Assembly (NCBI GenBank): GCA_017513095.1
Contig: JAFWDJ010000007.1
Coordinates: 103,733 to 167,732, forward strand
From: Clostridia bacterium
Lineage (GTDB): Bacteria > Bacillota > Clostridia > Oscillospirales > RGIG577
Reading direction: 5' to 3'
DNA: 64,000 nucleotides
The translations under genes and the position numbers were made by a program. Positions 26,276 to 33,913 of this stretch are shown piece by piece. Each line of letters starts with the position of its first letter. Within the stretch, counting starts at the first letter, position 1. Under the pieces are notes generated by a model, which did not search any database, was not told the origin of the DNA, and was given only the letters and a program-made list of their open reading frames with translations.

Positions 26276-26599
26276 TTATACGTCCGAAAAGGCATTCTCG
26301 TCAAGCGTCTCAAGAAGAAAGCTTACGGGGCGAAAGCCGTCGTTGCAGGAAATCATGGCCGAACGGCTGTTTTTCATCCAGCCGTCGTAAAAATTACTGC
26401 CGCCGTGCGCGAGAGTCATAACGAACGGCGACATGCTCTCCCACGCGCTTTCGCACATTCCGGCGGGTCTCTTCCACCCCTCGGCGATAAAGACCTGCCC
26501 CACGCGCATATCGCAGGCGTGCTCTATCGGATTTTCGTATTTTTCTATAAGATCGTCGTAGCGCGCCGTTTTCATCACCGTTATTCTGACCTTTTTCAT
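26276..26599 (-). CDS. TIGR04076-type small protein
   Basis: 107 residues from the ATG at 26599, chosen because AAAGGAGAGA lies 9-18 bases upstream; the frame stays open for 15 further codons. The sequence ('KKVRITVMKTARYDDLIEKY', 'FIAEGWKRPAGMCESAWE', 'MISCNDGFRPVSFLLE') matches my recollection of the small Clostridia family TIGR04076, which has no established function. Two cysteines (in ACDMRVG and GMCESAW) and one near the end (ISCNDG) are the family's notable residues; a metal or redox role is only a guess. It ends 50 bases before the VOC gene, so the two may be co-transcribed. Confidence 0.75.
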   Translation of the reverse strand: MKKVRITVMKTARYDDLIEKYENPIEHACDMRVGQVFIAEGWKRPAGMCESAWESMSPFVMTLAHGGSNFYDGWMKNSRSAMISCNDGFRPVSFLLETLDENAFSDV

Positions 26600-26644
26600 T
26601 CCGGCCTCTCTCCTTTTAAATAATCCGCACCGCCGACAAACCAA

Positions 26645-27487
26645 AATGAAACCGTCCGAACTAATGTCCGGACGGTAATATTTATCGGGCGTAATATCGT
26701 CAACTTATCTTAAATCAAGATAATTTATAATCAAATCGACATTCTTGCTGTCCGCCAATCAAACCCAGCCGCGCAATTCACAAAAGATAATCACAAAATT
26801 CTAAACACTTAATGTCTCGCAACACAGATATTAGTCTGAAAACTATACTTTAGATATACATACGGCACAGATCCGACTCTGATAAGTAAGGCGACAACAA
26901 AATCAGCCAAACGACCCACGCTCGTGAAAACCACCTATACTCCGCTAAAGCGCCGTCTCCACAAAGGCTACTGTCCTCGCTTGCGGCAAAGCCGATAATC
27001 ACATCACGATACAACGAAACTTTCGATTTCTTTGGCGACTACTTCGCAAATCTCAAGCCTGCAGCTTTCTGCTGCATTACACTTATCGTCTAATCGTGTT
27101 TTGCACGGGCGTATTATTCTGTTTTTAAATTAATATCGCTTTTTAATACCCGAACTCTTCATTCGGGCTGATCCGTGTATCGCAAATGAATTTGACCTCC
27201 AAAGACATTTTCCGTACCTTCCTACGCAGACCGGATATCCCTTTCAGCGGGGACACCTCAACAAGTATTAGCATTCTTTATCCGCATTCTCAATGTGTAC
27301 GACAAGCAAACGTCTTCGCTATATAATCAAATCAAGCGATATCACGCACCGAAGGACGATACACGGATCGACTTTGACGTTTCTTTGTTCACCGGAATCA
27401 TCCCCTTTCTGATAACTCAAGAGCTTTGTTTCTTCCAAGATCGCTTACTTCTTTTCGATCTTCTTTATTATTCCCCTCGCTCTTTGT
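26645..27487 (-). ncRNA. Candidate large structured non-coding RNA (about 840 nt)
   Basis: No credible protein frame exists here on either strand, yet the region has its own promoter (27494-27522) and a terminator-like hairpin (26651-26676) and is rich in self-complementary segments. The strongest is a perfect 13-bp long-range pair: 27357-27369 with 27170-27182 (GATCCGTGTATCG / CGATACACGGATC), enclosing about 187 nt. Perfect local hairpins lie at 27149-27167 (CCCGAA/TTCGGG) and 27060-27076 (TGCAGC/GCTGCA). Size and lack of ORFs recall the OLE, GOLLD and ROOL classes of large bacterial RNAs. I cannot assign it to any of them, and I do not see tmRNA or RNase P hallmarks. Confidence 0.6.
26651..26676 (-). 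terminator. Terminator-like hairpin at the end of the candidate RNA
   Basis: ACCGTCCG pairs with CGGACGGT over a 10-nt loop. On the minus strand it is followed by TTCATTTTGG, an imperfect T-rich tail. Confidence 0.55.
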
Positions 27488-27493
27488 ACTTGT

Positions 27494-27522
27494 ATGTTAG
27501 CATATAATAAACAAAAAGTCAA
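27494..27522 (-). promoter_or_regulatory. Promoter of the candidate large RNA
   Basis: On the minus strand TTGACT (27522-27517), 17 bases, then TAACAT (27499-27494). No start codon with a ribosome binding site follows. Confidence 0.6.
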
Positions 27523-27539
27523 TAGTTTTTTTAAGATTT

Positions 27540-28112
27540 TTATGAATTTTTCACAATGGATTTTCCTGCCATGCTAAAAATCGCATATAAGGCGTATCCG
27601 ATCGCGCATCCCACTGTATTTAGTATAACGTCGTCTATGTCGGTCGTCCGGTCAAAAAACGGAAGCTGGCATATTTCTATTAAACACGAGAACGCTGCGC
27701 CCGCGATAAGCGTTTTCCAAAACGCGCGAAGCCGCGGGAACGCCGCCGGCCACACTATACCGACCGGTATGAACAGAAGTATGTTCCCGATCTCGTTTAT
27801 TATAAAGTTTATCTTATTGCCCCACAGCTTTTTTATATAATAAAGCGGCTCGAGGTTTATAAGATAATCCTTCATCCTGTCGGGATCGAACACAAGCGGC
27901 TGCACGTATCCCCCATCTCTGAACGTGGGAAAGAACGTGAAGCGCACGACGAGGCATACTGTAAAAAGCGCCGCAAGCTGCCAAAGCTCGCACTTTGGGT
28001 CAAATTTTCGCTTTACAATGCATGCGGCCGCTCTTATTATCAGCCATATTATGATTATTCCTGCCATGACCGGCAGAAAAGGAATTTCAACGGTATTATT
28101 CGTGTCTGTCAC
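27540..28112 (-). CDS. VanZ-like integral membrane protein
   Basis: 190 residues with about five membrane helices. 'NEIGNILLFIPVGIVWP' in the middle and 'RTTDIDDVILNTVGCAIGY' near the C-terminus are the typical VanZ-family segments. The family is named after the low-level teicoplanin resistance protein; most members are of unknown role in the envelope. The start is a GTG at 28112 with a weak AAAGG upstream, and no better ATG is seen. A minus-strand promoter (TTGGCA-N18-TATATT, 28158-28129) lies just upstream. The neighbouring gene is a wall-polymer deacetylase. No vanA-type cluster is nearby, so a resistance function should not be assumed. Confidence 0.85.
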   Translation of the reverse strand: MTDTNNTVEIPFLPVMAGIIIIWLIIRAAACIVKRKFDPKCELWQLAALFTVCLVVRFTFFPTFRDGGYVQPLVFDPDRMKDYLINLEPLYYIKKLWGNKINFIINEIGNILLFIPVGIVWPAAFPRLRAFWKTLIAGAAFSCLIEICQLPFFDRTTDIDDVILNTVGCAIGYALYAIFSMAGKSIVKNS

Positions 28113-28128
28113 CTGCCTTTGCTATCTT

Positions 28129-28158
28129 AATATATCACAAAGACGATGACCCTGCCAA
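28129..28158 (-). promoter_or_regulatory. Promoter of the VanZ-like gene
   Basis: TTGGCA at 28158-28153 and TATATT at 28134-28129 on the minus strand, 18-base spacing. Confidence 0.5.
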
Positions 28159-28185
28159 AAAAGTTTCACACGGATGCGTAAAAAT

Positions 28186-28956
28186 TTACTGTGCGCCGCT
28201 TTTATGCTGCCTGCCCGCGTGGTCTATCGCGTAGTCCTCGCGGATTATAAGCTCGGAGACCTTGACGAACGTATACCCCTCATTCTTTAACGCCTCGATT
28301 ATCGCAGGCAGCGCCGCGGGCGTATTCTTCGCGCCGTTGTGAAAGAGCACTATGGAGCCGGGGCCGACCTTAGAAAGCACGCGCTTTTTTATCTCGTCGG
28401 GCGTTATGTCCTTCCAGTCTAAGCTGTCTACGTCCCACTGTATCGGATAATAGCCGTTTTCGCGCACCGTTTTTATAAGCGTGTCGTTATAATCGCCGTA
28501 TGGCGGGCGAAATAGATCCGGATATACGCCCGTTACGGCGGCAATTTTGCCCGAGCACTCGCCCACGTCGGCCTCAATTTCGGACGCGGTCATTTGACTC
28601 ATGTGTTCGTGCCTGTCTGAGTGGTTCATTATATCGTGTCCGGCGTCGTAAAGCTCCTTTACCGATTCGGGATAGCTTTCGGCCCAGCCGCCCGTGACGA
28701 AAAACGTGACGGGTACGTCGTATTCTTTAAATATCTCCGCGAGGGCGTGCGTGTCCTCGTTCCCCCATGCGGCGTCGAACGTAAGCGCCACCTTCTTCTC
28801 GTCCGTATCGACGCAGTAAATCGGAAGCTCTCGCCCCGCCACGGCGGACGCGACGAGCGTTCTCGCCGCGGGAAAGTTATATAAAAGCACCGATATCACG
28901 GCTATCGCCGCGCACGCGCATAAAAGCCCCCGCCTTCCCAGTACAAAATAACGCAT
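28186..28956 (-). CDS. Polysaccharide deacetylase, PdaB-like
   Basis: 256 residues from the ATG at 28956; this third ATG in a short row lies 9 bases after AAAGG, better placed than the first at 28965. One N-terminal membrane helix (about 9-28) anchors a NodB domain. Its motifs are 'VALTFDAAWGNEDT' (the metal-binding Asp pair of TFDDG replaced by the TFDAAWG form usual in PdaB), 'HDIMNHSDRHEH', 'FRPPYGDYN', 'WDVDSLDWKD' and 'GSIVLFHNG'. PdaB-type enzymes act in spore cortex formation, which fits the spoVA genes at 40.9-42.7 kb. It is shorter than the secreted SLH-linked deacetylase at 17349. Confidence 0.88.
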   Translation of the reverse strand: MRYFVLGRRGLLCACAAIAVISVLLYNFPAARTLVASAVAGRELPIYCVDTDEKKVALTFDAAWGNEDTHALAEIFKEYDVPVTFFVTGGWAESYPESVKELYDAGHDIMNHSDRHEHMSQMTASEIEADVGECSGKIAAVTGVYPDLFRPPYGDYNDTLIKTVRENGYYPIQWDVDSLDWKDITPDEIKKRVLSKVGPGSIVLFHNGAKNTPAALPAIIEALKNEGYTFVKVSELIIREDYAIDHAGRQHKSGAQ

Positions 28957-29030
28957 ATGCATCATCCTTTCAGATTTTATGATACATTTTTATGATGCGC
29001 ACGCCGCGATAATGCGTATTTATAAAAAAC

Positions 29031-29067
29031 ATCCCGTGACAGACCGTCACGGGATATTTTTATTTCA
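29031..29067. terminator. Terminator after the ferritin-like gene
   Basis: A 10-bp perfect stem (ATCCCGTGAC / GTCACGGGAT), 5-nt loop, with T-runs on both exits. Confidence 0.9.
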
Positions 29068-29070
29068 CTA

Positions 29071-29475
29071 TCAGCCTTTGATTCTCTTTGCCTGGGCCGC
29101 CATCATGTCGCCGTGCTTTTTCTCGTCCTGCTGCATCGCCGCAACGCCGGGATACTCAAGATACGGCTTATAAAGATCGAATCCGGCGTACTCCGTAGCC
29201 GATATTCTTTCAAGCAGCGCCGCCATGCCGAGCGCGCCCAAAGCCGCCTTTATCTTCGCCGCCGCCTCGGGATTGGGCTTTAATACCTCGCCGGTAATAT
29301 TTTTAAGTATACCCGCGTGCCTGCCCTCGTCCGACGCCGCTTCGCTGAATGCGGCTTTAAGCTCCGCGTCGTCCGTAAGCTCATAAAGCGTCTGATAAAC
29401 AAGCACGCCGTCAAGCTCGCCCTGCTGGAATTTTACGAATAATTCCTTTGTTTCCTTTGATAAATTTTCCGCCAT
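29071..29475 (-). CDS. Ferritin-like (rubrerythrin-type) diiron protein
   Basis: 134 residues, all helical. Glutamate and histidine ligands appear in two repeated helices: 'FQQGELDGVLVYQTLYE' with 'ASDEGRHAGIL' (ExxH), and 'LERISATEYAGFDLYKPY' with 'QQDEKKHGDMM' (ExxH). This four-helix diiron pattern is that of rubrerythrin-like and related ferritin-superfamily proteins, which reduce peroxide or handle iron in anaerobes. The rubredoxin-type C-terminal domain of full rubrerythrins is absent, so electrons would come from another protein. It is monocistronic with its own promoter, a candidate redox operator and a terminator. Confidence 0.85.
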   Translation of the reverse strand: MAENLSKETKELFVKFQQGELDGVLVYQTLYELTDDAELKAAFSEAASDEGRHAGILKNITGEVLKPNPEAAAKIKAALGALGMAALLERISATEYAGFDLYKPYLEYPGVAAMQQDEKKHGDMMAAQAKRIKG

Positions 29476-29496
29476 AGTCGTACCGTCCTTTCTGCC

Positions 29497-29520
29497 TTAT
29501 TGTTCTAATAATTACAATAA
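29497..29520. promoter_or_regulatory. Palindromic operator, Rex-like, at the ferritin-like gene
   Basis: TTATTGT at 29497-29503 and ACAATAA at 29514-29520 form a perfect 7-bp inverted repeat. The inner 18 bases run from TTGT to ACAA, the size of a Rex site (TTGTTAA-N4-TTAACAA). It lies just downstream of the -10, where binding would block initiation. Confidence 0.5.
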
Positions 29521-29521
29521 C

Positions 29522-29550
29522 ATGATACCATAACACGGAAAATAAATCAA
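29522..29550 (-). promoter_or_regulatory. Promoter of the ferritin-like gene
   Basis: TTGATT at 29550-29545 and TATCAT at 29527-29522 on the minus strand, 17-base spacing. Confidence 0.7.
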
Positions 29551-29563
29551 GTCTGCTTTTTCT

Positions 29564-32107
29564 TCATTCCATTGATAATACCGCGTAATCCTCTTCCTCC
29601 ACGGCACTTTTAAGCGCATCGGGGTCAATTTCACCCTCGTATTCTATCACGGCGATATCCTTTTCGTGGTCTGCCTCGGCCGAAACGACGCCCGAAACGC
29701 CCAAAAGCGCGCGTTTTACGCGCCTTTCGCAGTGCTCGCACATCATGCCGTCGATTTTAAGTACCATTCGGCGCGTTTCCGGCGCGCCGCCGACTTCCGG
29801 CGAAGGCAAAGACGCCGCGCCGCCGTTTTCGGTCTTGCAAGGCGCCGCGGGGGCGCCTTTTATACGGTACGGATCGAACAGATTGAGCCTCAGCGCATTC
29901 GACACGACGCAGAAGCTCGACAGGCTCATCGCCGCCGCCGCGATCATGGGATTAAGCGTTATCCCGAACGATGCGAGCGCGCCCGCCGCGATGGGAATGC
30001 CTATCACGTTGTATATAAACGCCCAAAAAAGGTTTTCATGTATATTGCGAAGCGCCGCGCGGCTTAATCGAATTGCCGCGGCCGCGTCGGTAAGCGTGCT
30101 TTTCATAAGCACGACGTCTGCGGCGTCCGCGGCGATATCGGCTCCCGCGCCTATCGCTATGCCCACGTCGGCCTCGGCAAGCGCCGGTGCGTCGTTTATG
30201 CCGTCGCCCACCATGGCGACCTTGCCGCTCTCTTTAAGGCTTCGTATTTTTTGGGCCTTGCCGTCGGGAAGCACTCCCGCCGTCACCTCGTCGACGCCCG
30301 CCGCAGCGCCTATCGCTTTTGCCGTAAGCTCGTTGTCGCCCGTGAGCATTACGACGCGGATTCCCATGTTTTTAAGCTCGGATACGGCCCTTTGACTGTC
30401 GTCCTTTACCGTATCCGCGACCGCGATTATTCCTATCGCCGCTCCGTTCCTTGAAAAGAGCATCGGCGTCTTACCGTCCGATGAAAGCTCGCGGGCACGC
30501 CTGATTAACGCTTCGGGCACCTCTGCCGTATCATTCATGAATTTCTGGCTGCCGCCCGCGATGCGCGCGCCGTCAAGCTCGGCCGAAAGGCCGTTTCCCT
30601 GAAGAACACGAAAATCGCGCACGTCGCGTACACTGGCGTTTTTCGCCCTCGCTTCGTTCATCACGGCCTTTGAAAGCGGATGCTCGCTCTTTGCCTCAAG
30701 AGACGCCGCAAGCGACAGAAGCTCTTCTTTTGTACAGCCCTCGGCGGGTATCATGTCGGTCACGACGGGCTCTCCGCGCGTTATCGTGCCCGTTTTGTCG
30801 AGCGCTACGGTCTTAACTCTGCCCGTCTCCTCAAGCGACTCCGCCGTTTTGAACAGTATGCCGCATTTCGCACCGGCGCCGCTAGCCACCATTATGGCCA
30901 CGGGTGTGGCAAGCCCGAGCGCGCACGGGCAGCTTATAACGAGCACCGATATCGCGCGCGCAAGCGCGTACCCCGCGTTCTGGCCGACTAACAGCCATAT
31001 GACAAGCGTCACGAGCGCGACGCCTATCACAGCGGGCACGAATATGCCCGACACGCGGTCGGCCGTCTTTGCTATGGGCGCCTTCGTCGCCGCCGCCTCG
31101 CTCATCATTTCGATTATCCGCGACAGCGTCGTATCGCGGCCGACGCGCGTGGCCTCGCACTTTATAAAGCCCGATTGATTTATTGCGGCCGCTGAAACGC
31201 TGTCGCCCTTCATTTTATCGACGGGGATGCTCTCTCCCGTGAGCGCCGCTTCGTTTACCGCGCTTTGCCCGTCAATTACGATGCCGTCCGCAGGGATGCT
31301 CTCGCCGGGGCGCACGACGAATATATCGCCCGCCCTCACCTGCTCTGCGGGAATCGTGACTTCCGTGCCGTCCCGTATCACGTTCGCCGTTTTCGGCGCT
31401 ATCTTCATAAGGCCCAAAAGAGCGTCGGTCGTTCTGCCCTTCGAGTGCGCCTCGAGCATTTTCCCGAGCGTTATGAGCGTAAGTATCATCGCGGCCGACT
31501 CAAAGTAGAAGTTCATCATATATCCCTCGGCGGCCGCCGAGTCTCCCGCGGTCACCGCCGCACTCATCGAAAAGAGCACGTACACGCTCCACAAAAACGA
31601 CGCCGACGCGCCGAGCGCGACGAGCGCGTCCATATTTGGCGCGCGGTGGATGAGGCTTTTAAATCCGCTTATAAAGAACCGCTGATTTATCACCATGACT
31701 AAGACTGTCAGAAGAAGCTCGAAAAGGCCCATCGCCAGATGATTTCGCGCGAAGGCGTCCGGCAGCGGCCAGCCCCACATCATATGTCCCATCGAAACGT
31801 ACATAAGAGGGATGAGCACGCATATTGAGGCGATGAGGCGGCGCCTCAGAGCCGCCGTCTCGCGGTCGAAGGGCGCGTCGGCCCGGGGCGCGTCAGACAC
31901 TCCCGACTCACCCTTTACGCTTGCGCCGTAGCCCGCTTTTTCTACCGCGGCGATTATTTCATCCGGCGAAGCCGTGCCCTCGACGCCCATCGAATTTGTA
32001 AGAAGACTTACGGCGCAGGACTTAACGCCCTGTACCTTCATTACCGCTTTTTCTACTCTCGCGCTGCACGCCGCGCAGCTCATTCCCGTTACGTTGTACT
32101 GCTGCAT
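29564..32107 (-). CDS. copA: Copper-exporting P-type ATPase with an extra C-terminal HMA domain
   Basis: 847 residues from the ATG at 32107 (GGGAGGA ribosome binding site); the open frame extends 36 codons further but overlaps the promoter. An N-terminal heavy-metal-associated domain (GMSCAACSARVEKA, about 7-20) precedes eight membrane helices. The CPC motif (ISCPCALGLATP), DKTGT phosphorylation site, SEHPLSKA, GDGINDAPALAE, a YN pair in helix 7 and MSxSS (MAMSLSSF) in helix 8 mark the Cu(I)-exporting P1B-1 class. A second HMA domain (about 780-847, GMMCEHCERRVKRA) sits at the C-terminus. It is divergent from the TSCPD gene. No CsoR or CopY gene is adjacent. Confidence 0.93.
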   Translation of the reverse strand: MQQYNVTGMSCAACSARVEKAVMKVQGVKSCAVSLLTNSMGVEGTASPDEIIAAVEKAGYGASVKGESGVSDAPRADAPFDRETAALRRRLIASICVLIPLMYVSMGHMMWGWPLPDAFARNHLAMGLFELLLTVLVMVINQRFFISGFKSLIHRAPNMDALVALGASASFLWSVYVLFSMSAAVTAGDSAAAEGYMMNFYFESAAMILTLITLGKMLEAHSKGRTTDALLGLMKIAPKTANVIRDGTEVTIPAEQVRAGDIFVVRPGESIPADGIVIDGQSAVNEAALTGESIPVDKMKGDSVSAAAINQSGFIKCEATRVGRDTTLSRIIEMMSEAAATKAPIAKTADRVSGIFVPAVIGVALVTLVIWLLVGQNAGYALARAISVLVISCPCALGLATPVAIMVASGAGAKCGILFKTAESLEETGRVKTVALDKTGTITRGEPVVTDMIPAEGCTKEELLSLAASLEAKSEHPLSKAVMNEARAKNASVRDVRDFRVLQGNGLSAELDGARIAGGSQKFMNDTAEVPEALIRRARELSSDGKTPMLFSRNGAAIGIIAVADTVKDDSQRAVSELKNMGIRVVMLTGDNELTAKAIGAAAGVDEVTAGVLPDGKAQKIRSLKESGKVAMVGDGINDAPALAEADVGIAIGAGADIAADAADVVLMKSTLTDAAAAIRLSRAALRNIHENLFWAFIYNVIGIPIAAGALASFGITLNPMIAAAAMSLSSFCVVSNALRLNLFDPYRIKGAPAAPCKTENGGAASLPSPEVGGAPETRRMVLKIDGMMCEHCERRVKRALLGVSGVVSAEADHEKDIAVIEYEGEIDPDALKSAVEEEDYAVLSME

Positions 32108-32177
32108 GTTTCCTCCCGAAAACTTGGATACGGATAAGTTTTGCGCAAGTTTATTATGCGCCCGTCCGTCCGTTATA

Positions 32178-32206
32178 ATGATATTATCAGGAATCGGTTT
32201 TGTCAA
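32178..32206 (-). promoter_or_regulatory. copA promoter
   Basis: TTGACA at 32206-32201 and TATCAT at 32183-32178 on the minus strand, 17-base spacing. Confidence 0.75.
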
Positions 32207-32236
32207 ACTGCGCAAAAGCGCCTTATCTTGACAAAA
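32198..32236. promoter_or_regulatory. Inverted repeat joining the two divergent -35 elements
   Basis: TTTTGTCAA at 32198-32206 and TTGACAAAA at 32228-32236 form a perfect 9-bp inverted repeat over 21 bases. GCGCAAAA recurs at 32210 and 32240, with TTTTGCGC near 32139. A shared regulator site is possible. Confidence 0.4.
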
Positions 32237-32256
32237 CGGCGCAAAACCGATATACT
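32228..32256 (+). promoter_or_regulatory. Promoter of the TSCPD gene
   Basis: TTGACA at 32228-32233 and TATACT at 32251-32256, 17-base spacing. Confidence 0.8.
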
Positions 32257-32321
32257 CCGATTGAGTTCAATCGAATTTCGGCGGCTTTTTATACAAAATA
32301 TAAAACAAAGGAGCTTTAATA

Positions 32322-32591
32322 ATGAAGTTCACATATGAAACCGAAAACGTCTGCTCTCTTGCGATAAACTTTAACCTGGACGGCGACGTTGTGACCGACA
32401 TATCGTTTCTCGGCGGCTGCAACGGCAACTTAAAGGCCATATCAAAGCTTGTCGACGGCTGGACCGTCGACCGTATAGAGGAAATGCTTCGCGGCAACAC
32501 GTGCGACGACAACCCCACCTCGTGCGCGGATCAGCTTGCCATCGCGGTAAGAGAGGCGTATGAAATGCAGAAAAAGCAGGCGCAAAAATAA
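32322..32591 (+). CDS. TSCPD-domain protein, TIGR03905 type
   Basis: An 89-residue single TSCPD domain: 'GGCNGNLKAISKLVDGW', 'RIEEMLRGNTCDDNPTSCADQLA' with conserved cysteines, and a lysine-rich end. TSCPD domains occur at the C-terminus of B12-dependent ribonucleotide reductases and as free-standing proteins like this one, whose function is not established. The spaced Cys residues suggest metal or redox chemistry. AAAGGAG lies 8-10 bases before the ATG. It is divergent from copA with back-to-back promoters, so a link to metal stress is possible but unproven. Confidence 0.85.
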   Translation: MKFTYETENVCSLAINFNLDGDVVTDISFLGGCNGNLKAISKLVDGWTVDRIEEMLRGNTCDDNPTSCADQLAIAVREAYEMQKKQAQK

Positions 32592-32627
32592 CACGGCTTT
32601 TGCGAAGCCGCGAGGAATGATTATGCT

Positions 32628-32655
32628 AAAAAACCGCCCGAAAGGGCGGTTTTTT
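32628..32655. terminator. Bidirectional terminator after the TSCPD gene
   Basis: A 12-bp stem (AAAAAACCGCCC / GGGCGGTTTTTT) with a GAAA tetraloop lies between convergent genes. A second small hairpin (CGGCTT...AAGCCG) lies near 32594-32610. Confidence 0.92.
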
Positions 32656-33224
32656 CAGTCTATGACCTTTACTACCGAGCCGGGGCGCGGCTCCTCAGGC
32701 GTCCCGGGGCCGTCGTGCTCCTTTGAATCGCTTATTTCGATAAAGCACAGATTCCCACGGTCGTAGTCCCAATGCGGCGAACGGTACCATCTGTTCATAA
32801 GCGCGACGTGACTTCTCACGAGCTTTTCCCAGCGGTCGGCGGGAAAGCCGTATTTCGCGTTGCGAAGGAAGCACTCGAAGCCCCAAAGCCTCGGGTCCTC
32901 TATCGCGTTGTAGTCGTAACGGCGGCGCTCGACGTAGAACCATTTACCGTCCTCGGCGTGATCGCGATAGTACCGCCAGGTTTTATTCTCACGCGGCCGC
33001 ACCTCTTTTACGAAGGTGCAGACGGTCTCGAGCATAAAGTAGCGAAGCTCATCCTCGTTTTTCGCATCGAACACGACCGTATCCGGCCCGCCGCGCTCTC
33101 CCTCGGTCATCACGGTAAGGCCGTTAAGATAATAGCTTCCGAAAAAATCAATATTCTCTGAGCGAAGCTCCTCGGGCAGATGCGCCCGAAGCCAGCCCTC
33201 GTACTTTTGCGCCCACTTTGTCAT
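32655..33224 (-). CDS. Hypothetical protein
   Basis: 189 residues, not recognised. It is soluble, rich in Trp, Tyr, Arg and Glu, with no signal peptide or membrane helix. Notable segments are 'RAHLPEELRSENIDFFGSYY' near the N-terminus, a charged 'WFYVERRRYDYN' middle, and 'MNRWYRSPHWDYDRGNLCF' near the C-terminus. The size and acidic, aromatic-rich make-up recall immunity-type proteins of polymorphic toxin systems, but no toxin gene is adjacent. The stop codon sits at the edge of the shared terminator. The flavoprotein gene ends 15 bases upstream on the same strand, so the two are probably co-transcribed. Confidence 0.7.
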   Translation of the reverse strand: MTKWAQKYEGWLRAHLPEELRSENIDFFGSYYLNGLTVMTEGERGGPDTVVFDAKNEDELRYFMLETVCTFVKEVRPRENKTWRYYRDHAEDGKWFYVERRRYDYNAIEDPRLWGFECFLRNAKYGFPADRWEKLVRSHVALMNRWYRSPHWDYDRGNLCFIEISDSKEHDGPGTPEEPRPGSVVKVID

Positions 33225-33239
33225 TTTCCCGTCCTCCCC

Positions 33240-33833
33240 TCAGCTCATAAGCTCTTTTGCGAACGCTCTCGCGTGTTCGCGCTTTTCGTCGTCCATGAAA
33301 ACGGATTTATACCCCATATGGCGCTCGCAGAGGACGCGAGACGAGTACACGAGTCCCGAATACTTGCAGTAGCGCCGTATGCCCTCCAAAAAGAGGTCGG
33401 CGCCCTTCTCGGGGCGAAGGCCGCACGTCGTTATCACGGCTATCTCCTTCCCCGCCCAAAGCGAGGGGCCGCGCTCGTCGCCGTAATACATGTTCATGGC
33501 GTAGACGAGCCTGTCGAGCATGGCCTTCATCGGCGGAGTGCAGTACCACGAATATATGGGCGTTGCAAGCAGTATTATATCGCTTTTCATTATCGCGTCG
33601 AATATCGCGGGCATATCGTCCTTTTGAACGCAGGCGACGCGGCTCCAGTCCTTCTGGCACCGGCGGCAGGCCGTGCACGGCTTTATCTCCATGTCGAAAA
33701 GGTCAAATTCAATAACCTCGCAGCCGTTTTGTCGAAGCTCTGATACGACGATATCCGTAAGCGAATTTGTATTGCCGTGTTTTCGTGGGCTTGCGCGCAT
33801 GACGGCTATGCGTTTTTCCTTTTTGTCCTCCAT
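33240..33833 (-). CDS. Flavodoxin-fold NAD(P)H-dependent oxidoreductase with a Cys cluster
   Basis: 197 residues of the NADPH-dependent FMN reductase / iron-sulfur flavoprotein family. 'VMRASPRKHGNTNSL' near the N-terminus is the FMN phosphate loop. 'PCTACRRCQKDWSRVACVQKDDM' (about 52-74) carries the compact CxxCxxC...C cluster seen in archaeal and clostridial iron-sulfur flavoproteins. 'ATPIYSWYCTPPMKAMLDR' is the second flavin-contact region. It would shuttle electrons in anaerobic metabolism. It heads a two-gene unit with the hypothetical gene and lies just downstream of the hydrogenase operon. A relative, differing in detail, is at 56369. Confidence 0.88.
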   Translation of the reverse strand: MEDKKEKRIAVMRASPRKHGNTNSLTDIVVSELRQNGCEVIEFDLFDMEIKPCTACRRCQKDWSRVACVQKDDMPAIFDAIMKSDIILLATPIYSWYCTPPMKAMLDRLVYAMNMYYGDERGPSLWAGKEIAVITTCGLRPEKGADLFLEGIRRYCKYSGLVYSSRVLCERHMGYKSVFMDDEKREHARAFAKELMS

Positions 33834-33859
33834 CTGTCGCCATCCTCTCTCCGATAGAC

Positions 33860-33889
33860 CAAACGGACGCGAAGAGACGCGTCCGTTTG
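33860..33889. terminator. Hairpin between hydA and the flavoprotein gene
   Basis: A 12-bp perfect stem (CAAACGGACGCG / CGCGTCCGTTTG), 6-nt loop. The minus-strand exit lacks a T-run, so termination of the hyd operon here may be partial. Confidence 0.5.
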
Positions 33890-33913
33890 TGTTGTCGGTT
33901 ATTCTTTTTTGAT

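Noticed and set aside
26645-27487. Reading the gap as a decayed transposase, rRNA, tmRNA or RNase P RNA
   Set aside because: Neither strand shows transposase-like fragments; the tRNA-like ends of tmRNA and the conserved RNase P core are not seen; rRNA segments are not recognised.
27295-27507. 70-codon plus-strand frame within the candidate RNA region
   Set aside because: No ribosome binding site, no hydrophobic or domain pattern, and it covers the minus-strand RNA promoter.
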